Source: Flavobacteriales bacterium UBA5692 (GTDB lineage: Bacteria; Bacteroidota; Bacteroidia; Flavobacteriales_D; Sanyastnellaceae). Taken from it: a DNA stretch of 5,429 nt. The notes under the pieces were generated by a model. The model was not told the DNA's origin and ran no database searches. It was given only the letters and a program-made list of their open reading frames with translations. Positions 1 to 5,429 of the stretch are shown one piece after another. The stretch covers positions 1-5,429 of the forward strand of contig DIHQ01000090.1 of assembly GCA_002420235.1 (NCBI GenBank). The letters are read 5' to 3'. Position numbers and translations under genes: made by a program. The first letter of the stretch is position 1. Every line of letters begins with the position of its first letter.

Positions 1-60
1 CTGCCGCTGAAGAAGCACCTGCTGCTGAGGCTGCTGCTGAAGAAGCTCCAGCTGCTGAGG
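1..60 (+). repeat. Two tandem 30-bp units coding for an Ala/Glu-rich decapeptide
   Basis: Bases 1-30 and 31-60 match at 27 of 30 positions, differing at offsets 5, 17 and 20. Each unit encodes a decapeptide of the type AEEAPAAEAA, in frame with the gene that ends at 98. The array may extend beyond the left edge. It is best read as a coding minisatellite in the disordered protein tail, where unit gain or loss keeps the frame. Confidence 0.8.
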
Positions 61-98
61 AAGTGGATGACGAAAGTGAAAAACCGGAGAAAGACTAA
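1..98 (+). CDS. rplQ: C-terminal tail of a ribosomal protein, probably L17 (5' end off window)
   Basis: Only the last 31 codons are visible, read from base 3 to a TAA at 96-98. They encode an Ala/Glu/Pro-rich segment followed by an acidic end (EEVDDESEKPEKD). The tail has no fold or motif that identifies a family. The L17 call is inferred from two facts: in many Bacteroidota rplQ directly precedes carA and eno, and L17 in this phylum often carries a long low-complexity Ala/Glu extension beyond the conserved domain. L17 is a protein of the 50S subunit, near the exit tunnel. A strong terminator lies 22 bp after the stop, as expected for the end of the large ribosomal-protein and rpoA transcription unit. 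The alternative is any other protein with an acidic Ala-rich tail; the conserved L17 body would lie upstream of the window. Confidence 0.6.
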   Translation, partial: AAEEAPAAEAAAEEAPAAEEVDDESEKPEKD

Positions 99-120
99 TC
101 TCTCCTCACCAATGAGAATG

Positions 121-149
121 AAACGGGAGGCCTCATGGCCTCCCGTTTT
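121..149 (+). terminator. Rho-independent terminator after the ribosomal-protein gene
   Basis: A perfect 12-bp stem (AAACGGGAGGCC at 121-132 pairing with GGCCTCCCGTTT at 137-148) encloses a TCAT tetraloop and ends in a short T run (146-149). It starts 22 bp after the TAA at 96-98. The stem centre is GC-rich and its ends are A/T, so the A run and T run would also let it act on the minus strand, although no minus-strand gene ends here. It probably closes the upstream transcription unit and implies that carA has its own promoter in 150-242. I could not identify that promoter with confidence. Confidence 0.88.
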
Positions 150-242
150 GCATCTTAATTATTACTCGTCAGTGGACAGTTTGAGGAAAAATCAAATGGT
201 TTCCAAGTTGAAGAGGTCAGAGTGAGGAAGTATTTTTACGTC

Positions 243-1373
243 ATGGTTCAATCACGCGATCAGAAGGTTCCCGCTGTTCTTATTCTTGCAGACGGTACGC
301 GCTTTGAAGGTAAATCAGCCGGTGCCATTGGAACAACGGCCGGTGAGATTGCATTCAACACCGGGATTTACGGATATCAAGAAATCTTTACCGATCCGAG
401 TTATTTGAGACAGATTTTGGTGATGGCAACGTCTCATGTGGGCAACTATGGGGTTCACGATGCGGAGGTGGAGTCAGATCGCGTCCAAATCGCAGGACTG
501 GTAACCAAGAATTTTTCGTCTATTGCAAGTCGCGTAGGAGGTAGCGGGACTTTACAAGATTACATGGACCGAGATGGTACGGTAGGCATTTGTGACCTCG
601 ACACACGAGCACTCGTTCGTCATATTCGGCAAAAAGGGGCTATGAATGCGATCATCTGCAGCGACGGAACGGATGAAGAGGATCTTAAGCGTCAACTGGA
701 GCAAGTGCCATCCATGGAAGGGCTCGAACTCAGTAGTGAGGTGACATGTGCAGAACCCTATGTAGAGTCACCTGCATCTGCCAGCGAAAATGGTTTGAAG
801 GTGGCGTTGCTCGATTTGGGTGTTAAAAAGAACATCGTCCGATGCCTAACTGACCGAGGATGTGAGGTTCATGTCTTTCCGATGCATGCGTCGGTTGAGG
901 AAATGCTTGCTATTGAGCCAGACGGTATTATGTTATCAAATGGTCCTGGGGATCCTAGTGCGATGCCTGAGATCGTAGAAAAAGTAAAAGCATTGGTTGC
1001 GGCTGACTTAAGTGTATTCGGAATCTGCCTTGGGCACCAAGTACTGGCCTTGAGTCAGGGACTCAAGACGGTGAAGATGTTCAATGGCCATCGCGGTGTC
1101 AACCACCCGATCAAGAACCTTGTTACGGGCAAAGCTGAAATCACATCGCAAAACCACGGATTTGTTGTAGACCTCGATTCGTTACATGAACATCCGGACG
1201 TCGAATTGACGCATATTCACCTTAACGATGATACGGTGGCCGGAATAGCTTTGAAAGGCCGCCCGGTGTTCTCTGTACAATACCATCCTGAGGCCTCAGC
1301 TGGACCGCACGACAGTCGCTACCTCTTTGACCAATTTGTAGCGAACATGGAACAGGTGGCCGTTCCTGCGTGA
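243..1373 (+). CDS. carA: Carbamoyl-phosphate synthase small (glutaminase) subunit
   Basis: CarA hydrolyses glutamine and channels the ammonia to CarB, which makes cytoplasmic carbamoyl phosphate for pyrimidine and arginine synthesis. From the ATG at 243 it has 376 residues, close to the usual size (about 360-385). The N-terminal small-chain domain spans roughly residues 10-140, with ADGTRFEGKSAG, GYQEIFTDPSY and SHVGNYGV. The class I glutamine amidotransferase domain starts near residue 186. It contains SNGPGDPSAMPE, the nucleophile elbow GICLGHQ with Cys262 (TGC at 1026), FNGHRGVNHP, SQNHGF, and the C-terminal YHPEA with catalytic His348 and Glu350. All three catalytic residues are present. 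An in-frame GTG at 222 would add seven residues (MRKYFYV). I prefer 243 because it is an ATG, it leaves the usual short lead before the ALILADG-type strand, and a weak GAGGAAG lies upstream at 224-230. carB is absent from the window, and eno follows 100 bp downstream. Confidence 0.97.
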   Translation: MVQSRDQKVPAVLILADGTRFEGKSAGAIGTTAGEIAFNTGIYGYQEIFTDPSYLRQILVMATSHVGNYGVHDAEVESDRVQIAGLVTKNFSSIASRVGGSGTLQDYMDRDGTVGICDLDTRALVRHIRQKGAMNAIICSDGTDEEDLKRQLEQVPSMEGLELSSEVTCAEPYVESPASASENGLKVALLDLGVKKNIVRCLTDRGCEVHVFPMHASVEEMLAIEPDGIMLSNGPGDPSAMPEIVEKVKALVAADLSVFGICLGHQVLALSQGLKTVKMFNGHRGVNHPIKNLVTGKAEITSQNHGFVVDLDSLHEHPDVELTHIHLNDDTVAGIALKGRPVFSVQYHPEASAGPHDSRYLFDQFVANMEQVAVPA

Positions 1374-1473
1374 TTCACTCTTGATTCAGTAGCTTTACAC
1401 CAGGCTTATGACTAGGATTTGGAAATGACCCCAATCCCGCCGCCTGAGTGCGTATCCACTTTTTATCATTGAC

Positions 1474-2751
1474 ATGAGTTACATTGATCAAATCCAAGCC
1501 CGCCAGATTCTTGATTCTCGCGGTAATCCCACCCTCGAGGTAGACGTTGTTACTGGCGACGGCAGTATGGGTCGGGCAGCTGTACCGTCCGGCGCATCGA
1601 CGGGCATCCACGAAGCAGTCGAATTGCGCGACGGCGGTTCTGAGTGGATGGGCAAAGGCGTGACCCAAGCGGTTGACAATGTTAATCAAGTCTTGGCAGA
1701 CGAATTATTGGGCTTCGATGTCTTCGACCAACGCGCCATTGACCAGGCCATGATCGACCTGGACGGGACCAGTAATAAAAGTAAAGTGGGTGCAAATGCA
1801 ATCCTCGGCGTATCGCTGGCTTCGGCTCATGCTGCAGCGGAATGCGAGGGACAACCTCTGTATCGTTATATCGGCGGTGTAAATGCCCATACATTGCCCG
1901 TTCCTATGATGAATATCCTAAACGGCGGTTCTCATGCGGACAACAAGATTGACATCCAGGAATTCATGATTATGCCCGTGGGAGCGGAGACGTTCTCTGA
2001 TGGATTGCGTATGGGTACGGAAGTATTCCACACGTTGAAGAAGGTGCTTAAAGAGCGTGGTCATGTAACGAATGTTGGGGACGAAGGCGGATTTGCGCCG
2101 AATCTAGGCTCCAACCAAGAGGCCATTGAGGTGGTCATTGAGTCCATTGAGAAGGCGGGCTTCCGACCCGGCGATGATTTTCTGATTGCCCTGGATGCCG
2201 CCGCGTCCGAGTTTTATAACTCAGAGTCGAATCAGTATATTTTTGAATCCACCGGTGATCGTATGACCGGAGGTGAATTGGTAGACTTCTGGAAAGGATG
2301 GACCGAGAAGTACCCGATTGTGAGCATCGAAGACGGATTGGCGGAGGATGATTGGGATGCATGGAAGTTGATGACGGAAGCGGTGGGCGGAGACGTTCAA
2401 TTGGTCGGGGATGATTTATTTGTGACTAACACGCACCGTCTCGCTCGTGGCATCGAAAATGACATTGCGAATTCTATTTTGGTGAAAGTGAACCAAATCG
2501 GAACCTTAACCGAGACTATTGAAGCGGTGAGCTTGGCTCACCGTAACGGGTATACTAGTGTTATGAGCCATCGCAGCGGTGAGACTGAAGACACTACAAT
2601 TGCTGATTTGGCGGTAGCCCTAAACACCGGGCAAATTAAGACCGGTTCAGCGAGCCGTTCAGACCGCGTTGCCAAGTACAATCAATTGCTGCGTATCGAA
2701 GAGGAGCTAGGTGCAGCAGCGGTGTACCTTGGACATGGGTTTCGCGGTTGA
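1474..2751 (+). CDS. eno: Enolase (phosphopyruvate hydratase)
   Basis: Enolase interconverts 2-phosphoglycerate and phosphoenolpyruvate in the cytoplasm, in glycolysis and gluconeogenesis. The 425-residue product is of standard bacterial length and collinear from the start (ARQILDSRGNPT) to the end. Visible active-site elements are the mobile loop SGASTG, SHADNKIDIQEFM, the acid/base Glu204 in NVGDEGGFAP, Mg ligands Asp241 (ALDAA), Glu286 (SIEDGL) and Asp313 (GDDLF), the base Lys338 in LVKVNQIGT, and the signature SHRSGETEDT. Nothing is truncated or substituted. The ATG at 1474 gives the family N terminus; no Shine-Dalgarno sequence precedes it, as is common in Bacteroidota. No terminator is seen in the 100 bp after carA, so cotranscription with carA is possible, and I recognised no convincing promoter there. 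Its stop lies 9 bp from the stop of the convergent minus-strand gene. Confidence 0.99.
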   Translation: MSYIDQIQARQILDSRGNPTLEVDVVTGDGSMGRAAVPSGASTGIHEAVELRDGGSEWMGKGVTQAVDNVNQVLADELLGFDVFDQRAIDQAMIDLDGTSNKSKVGANAILGVSLASAHAAAECEGQPLYRYIGGVNAHTLPVPMMNILNGGSHADNKIDIQEFMIMPVGAETFSDGLRMGTEVFHTLKKVLKERGHVTNVGDEGGFAPNLGSNQEAIEVVIESIEKAGFRPGDDFLIALDAAASEFYNSESNQYIFESTGDRMTGGELVDFWKGWTEKYPIVSIEDGLAEDDWDAWKLMTEAVGGDVQLVGDDLFVTNTHRLARGIENDIANSILVKVNQIGTLTETIEAVSLAHRNGYTSVMSHRSGETEDTTIADLAVALNTGQIKTGSASRSDRVAKYNQLLRIEEELGAAAVYLGHGFRG

Positions 2752-2760
2752 TTGCAAATC

Positions 2761-4785
2761 TTATCGATTGGTCTTCATAAACGGCATCAGGTCAATTTCG
2801 CCTGGATTTTGCTGTAAGAGCCCATAAATCCGAAATTCAGTTCGGTCGTTGTCCTCGTGGTTGTAAGAGGCACAAGGCTCACCAGGACGGCAGTCGTTAC
2901 GAAGTTCATCAATCCCTTTGCCAACGCTTATAAGTTGCTTGGAGGAGACGCCGGATTTGAGCAGAAATGCTTCGATTTCAATGGCGCGTAGTTTGGACTT
3001 ACGGTTGGTTGGTTGGTCGTATAGATCCCAAGCAGAAGCATCTTCATGCGTTCGAATTTCAAGGAAGACCTCAGGATTCAGCTTGAGAAAGTCTACCAAA
3101 GCGAACAAATTGATTTCGCTCGCTCGGGTCATCTTAGTCTCTGATTCCCATTCTAAACCACCGATTTCAAATGGCGTTCCGCCCATCCATTGGTCCGCGA
3201 ATCGCTTATCATTTAAGGTTTTGATTTTGGCCAACTCTAATTCCAGAATGGGCTCTGTAGCGTCTGTTGTGATGAATTTGCGCTGAACCAGGTGGCCAGG
3301 GAGCTCGCAAGTGACCTGAAATCCATGATTCGGGGGAAGTCCAATGGACAGCTGGCCGTCCAGTGACGTGCGGGTATCCCATGCTGACCCGTCTTTGAGA
3401 TCGATCCAGCGGATTGGAACACGCGGCAGCGCGGCACCGGTGGCGTAATCCTTGACCGTGATGTTGTACGTTACCGCGCTTTCGCTGTGCTCAACCCGGA
3501 AGATTTCGTCGAGCCCTCCTCGGTTTGAACAAATGAAGCCGTGCTCACCATCAGATTCAAGAGCAAAAGCGTAATCGTCGGCAAGGCTATTGACGGGAAA
3601 TGCCATTCGAACCGGTGTTTTCCAGGCATCACCGTCTCGCCACTGCCGTATTTCGGGCTTCACAGTGTAATCAATTTCTGTCCAGAAGATATCTAATCCG
3701 CCTAGTGTGGGGTGTCCATTGGATGCGAAGTAAAGGCGCCCTACGCTGTCAAAGGCTGGGAATACCTCGTCGCCAGAGGAATTGACTTCGGGACCAAGGT
3801 TAAGGGGTTCCTCCCAGAAGACCCCATTCCGTTTGGAAACCCAAATGTCCATTCCACCTTGGGCTTCAGGTGAGGGCAAATCTGTAACGAAATACAAGCT
3901 GTTTCCATCCGTTGACCATGTAGGATGGGCAAAAACGTAGCCCTGTTCGACGTAAGGAAATGGGCGAGCTTCTCCCCATTCACCTGTTGCAGTTCGTGAC
4001 GCAATTAGTAACTGATAGCCGCCATCAATGTGATCTCCAAACCAGCCGACGCCGCGGCTCTTTTTCTTTGAATAAGCAATGGACCGTCCGTTTTTGGATA
4101 AGCTGATGACACCATCGTGGTCAGGTAGGTCCATGGAGGTTATTTCCTTTGCTCGCACTACTTGTCTGCCGCTGGCCCCCAAGTCCATGAACCAGACTTC
4201 ATTTCGATTCATTCGTGCAGTTCTGTCGGCTTGACCCCATTGGTAAGGCTCGCTGCAAAAGTACAGCTGGTTTTCGCTGAGGCGCGGGGCGGATGCCGTC
4301 TCCAAACCGGCAAAACGCAGCGGACTGATTTGCCAATTCCGGTAGTCTTCATTAACATGCAGCTGAGCAGTACAACGGTCCCACAAGCGCTGGACGTATT
4401 CGGGAGCATCGTCTTTGATCATTAACCATTCCAGTACATCTGCTGCCTCGGCATACTTGCCCTGTTGCATCATGCATTTGGCATAATTTAATTGATCGTC
4501 GACAGTCAGCGCTGTGCGATAGCCCAATTCCTCGTACGTTCGCTCGGCCGCTGCAAAATCCATGAGGTGCATCTGTGTCTGCCCAAGTAAGCGGTAGCTC
4601 ATGGTATCATTTGGCCATTTGGTCAATGCACGGTTCAAATTGGCGACAGCTTCTGTATGGCGATTTTTTTCAGATAACCGGAGACCTTTCCAAAAATGGC
4701 GAGAACCACAGGAATTGAGCAATACCGTTGCAACCAACAAAGTGGTAATGATGATTATTGAACGGGAAAGTGGCACGTGCGTCAT
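2761..4785 (-). CDS. PorE-like OmpA-family lipoprotein with TPR, PD40 propeller and CRD domains
   Basis: This predicted 674-residue lipoprotein has a short positive start, a hydrophobic stretch (residues 9-23) and lipobox LNSC with lipidated Cys26. Domains in order: about three TPR-like helical pairs (30-140); a WD40/PD40-type beta-propeller (about 150-432) with repeated LYF-type strands and GGxD motifs ending blades at 310-313, 362-365 and 423-426; a carboxypeptidase-regulatory-like beta sandwich (about 440-515, starting ITVKDYATG); and an OmpA_C peptidoglycan-binding domain (about 555-655) with NDC...C and DRTEF motifs. This is the order known for PorE of the Bacteroidota type IX secretion system, a periplasmic lipoprotein bound to peptidoglycan. 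Paralogues of the same layout are common in the phylum, so T9SS membership is inference; a generic OmpA-family envelope anchor is the main alternative. No other T9SS gene is in the window. The start at 4785 fits the signal peptide. The gene lies 90 bp downstream of the methyltransferase gene. Confidence 0.88.
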   Translation of the reverse strand: MTHVPLSRSIIIITTLLVATVLLNSCGSRHFWKGLRLSEKNRHTEAVANLNRALTKWPNDTMSYRLLGQTQMHLMDFAAAERTYEELGYRTALTVDDQLNYAKCMMQQGKYAEAADVLEWLMIKDDAPEYVQRLWDRCTAQLHVNEDYRNWQISPLRFAGLETASAPRLSENQLYFCSEPYQWGQADRTARMNRNEVWFMDLGASGRQVVRAKEITSMDLPDHDGVISLSKNGRSIAYSKKKSRGVGWFGDHIDGGYQLLIASRTATGEWGEARPFPYVEQGYVFAHPTWSTDGNSLYFVTDLPSPEAQGGMDIWVSKRNGVFWEEPLNLGPEVNSSGDEVFPAFDSVGRLYFASNGHPTLGGLDIFWTEIDYTVKPEIRQWRDGDAWKTPVRMAFPVNSLADDYAFALESDGEHGFICSNRGGLDEIFRVEHSESAVTYNITVKDYATGAALPRVPIRWIDLKDGSAWDTRTSLDGQLSIGLPPNHGFQVTCELPGHLVQRKFITTDATEPILELELAKIKTLNDKRFADQWMGGTPFEIGGLEWESETKMTRASEINLFALVDFLKLNPEVFLEIRTHEDASAWDLYDQPTNRKSKLRAIEIEAFLLKSGVSSKQLISVGKGIDELRNDCRPGEPCASYNHEDNDRTEFRIYGLLQQNPGEIDLMPFMKTNR

Positions 4786-4836
4786 GTTCGATTCTTTGCG
4801 AAATCGGTTTCACTTTAAAGCGAGAACCCCATGAGC

Positions 4837-4844
4837 CAATTATA
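4837..4844 (-). promoter_or_regulatory. Possible promoter -7/-10 element upstream of the PorE-like gene
   Basis: Read on the minus strand, TATAATTG differs at one position from the Bacteroidota -7 consensus TAnnTTTG and also contains the classical TATAAT. It lies about 51 nt upstream of the ATG at 4785, in the only gap between the two minus-strand genes. No matching TTG (-33) element is found at the expected distance, so this is a weak candidate. If it is real, the lipoprotein gene could be transcribed independently of the methyltransferase gene. Confidence 0.25.
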
Positions 4845-4875
4845 GTGTCATGCCAAAGAAGTTTTTAGCTACGCG

Positions 4876-5429
4876 TTAACCTTCTTTCCACAACGCAATA
4901 TGAGATAATGCGATTCCAGCAGCGACAGAAACATTCAGGCTCCCTGTTTTGCCTTTTAGAGGTAATCGCAGCTGCAGCTGGCATCTCCGCAGTACCTTTT
5001 CAGAAATACCCGTGCCTTCGTCTCCCATGATAAGGCATACGGGACCGTCGGTTTCATGTTCATTAATGGGTTTATCGGCTTTTTCATTCAGTGCTATGCA
5101 GGTTATGCCTTGGGCTTGGATACCGTCCAATGCTCTTTCCAAGTCGGGTACACGGGCCACTGGTAGGCGTAATAGGGCACCGGAGGATGATTTGATGGCA
5201 TCTTCTTGAATGGGAGCTACGCCAAATGATGGGATGACGAGTGCCGTTGCTCCAAAACATTCCGCGCTGCGGGCAATCGCTCCAATGTTGCGGACATCCG
5301 TTACGCCGTCCAGCGCTATGAGCAAAGGTCTTTCGCCGGCTTCGTACGCTCGCGCTATCAATTCTTCAATCGGCTGATAGCTGATGGGCGAGAGGAACGC
5401 CACAATGCCTTGGTGATTTTTGACTGTGA
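4876..5429 (-). CDS. rlmB: SpoU/TrmH-family RNA 2'-O-methyltransferase, probably 23S rRNA Gm2251 methylase RlmB (5' end off window)
   Basis: The product is a SAM-dependent trefoil-knot (SPOUT) enzyme. RlmB methylates the 2'-O of G2251 in the P loop of 23S rRNA. The visible 183 residues cover the whole catalytic domain. Motif 1 is DGVTDVRNIGAIARSAECFG, with the Arg-Asn pair at codons 5292-5287. Motif 2 is LIMGDEGTGIS. Motif 3 is LPLKGKTGSLNVSVAAG, with the Asn codon at 4935-4933, and it forms the knot that binds SAM. A GTG at 5403-5401 could be read as a start, but the frame stays open to the window edge and the residues before it (TVKNHQGI) continue into VAF to give the HQG(V/I)VA linker typical of RlmB and related proteins. 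The gene therefore extends beyond 5429. About 60 residues, mainly the N-terminal SpoU substrate-binding domain, should be missing. TrmH (tRNA Gm18) or another paralogue is the alternative. A PorE-like gene follows on the same strand after 90 bp. Confidence 0.92.
   Translation of the reverse strand, partial: TVKNHQGIVAFLSPISYQPIEELIARAYEAGERPLLIALDGVTDVRNIGAIARSAECFGATALVIPSFGVAPIQEDAIKSSSGALLRLPVARVPDLERALDGIQAQGITCIALNEKADKPINEHETDGPVCLIMGDEGTGISEKVLRRCQLQLRLPLKGKTGSLNVSVAAGIALSHIALWKEG

Noticed and set aside
150..242. Promoter for carA in the gap after the terminator
   Set aside because: The best candidate (ACAGTTTG at 176-183) misses the TA of TAnnTTTG and has no TTG at the right distance. 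A promoter is expected here but cannot be pinpointed.
1381..1421. Promoter for eno (TTG at 1381 or TTTACA at 1394, with TAGGATTTG at 1413-1421)
   Set aside because: The -7-like element has one base too many between TA and TTTG, and the spacers (29 or 13 bases) do not fit either a Bacteroidota or a sigma-70 promoter.
1375..1689. 104-residue minus-strand open frame across the carA-eno gap and the start of eno
   Set aside because: Most of it is antisense to the conserved eno N terminus, and its peptide has no recognisable domain or start signal. It is a shadow of eno.
2752..2781. Small inverted repeats (GATT/AATC) near the eno stop as a bidirectional terminator
   Set aside because: Only 4-bp A/T-rich stems with no T run; too weak to call.
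2918..3286. 122-residue plus-strand open frame inside the lipoprotein gene
   Set aside because: It lies wholly antisense to the CRD and OmpA_C coding region, shows no family motif, and has no neighbouring promoter or ribosome-binding site.
4601..4834. 77-residue plus-strand open frame over the lipoprotein start
   Set aside because: It is antisense to the signal peptide and TPR region. Its peptide is the reverse reading of that coding sequence, without any recognised feature.

Overview
The window looks like a stretch of chromosome from a member of the Bacteroidota, probably Flavobacteriales or a relative. The reasons are the gene order (a ribosomal-protein tail, then carA, then eno), the weak or absent Shine-Dalgarno sequences at the starts, and a large outer-membrane-type lipoprotein with TPR, PD40 propeller, carboxypeptidase-regulatory-like and OmpA_C domains, an architecture characteristic of this phylum. 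Base composition looks moderate (roughly half G+C by eye) and even along the window, with no visible island.

Left part, plus strand: the window opens inside the last codons of a gene with an Ala/Glu-rich acidic tail. By gene order this is most likely rplQ (ribosomal protein L17, end of the rpsD-rpoA-rplQ cluster). A strong 12-bp hairpin terminator follows. Then come carA (small, glutamine-hydrolysing subunit of carbamoyl-phosphate synthetase; pyrimidine and arginine synthesis) and eno (enolase; glycolysis), both complete with all catalytic motifs intact. carB is not in the window.

Right part, minus strand: a 674-residue lipoprotein with the domain order of PorE, a peptidoglycan-anchored component of the type IX secretion system, converges on eno with only 9 bp between the stop codons. 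Upstream of it is the C-terminal three quarters of a SpoU/TrmH-family 2'-O-methyltransferase, most likely rlmB, which runs off the right edge of the window.

The genes are mostly housekeeping and do not form a single pathway. The item most worth following up is the PorE-like lipoprotein, whose OmpA-type peptidoglycan-binding loop departs from the usual spacing. I see no tRNA, rRNA, CRISPR array, insertion sequence or phage feature, and no convincing sign of a previously undescribed system. Gene-free stretches are short: 99-242, 1374-1473 and 4786-4875.
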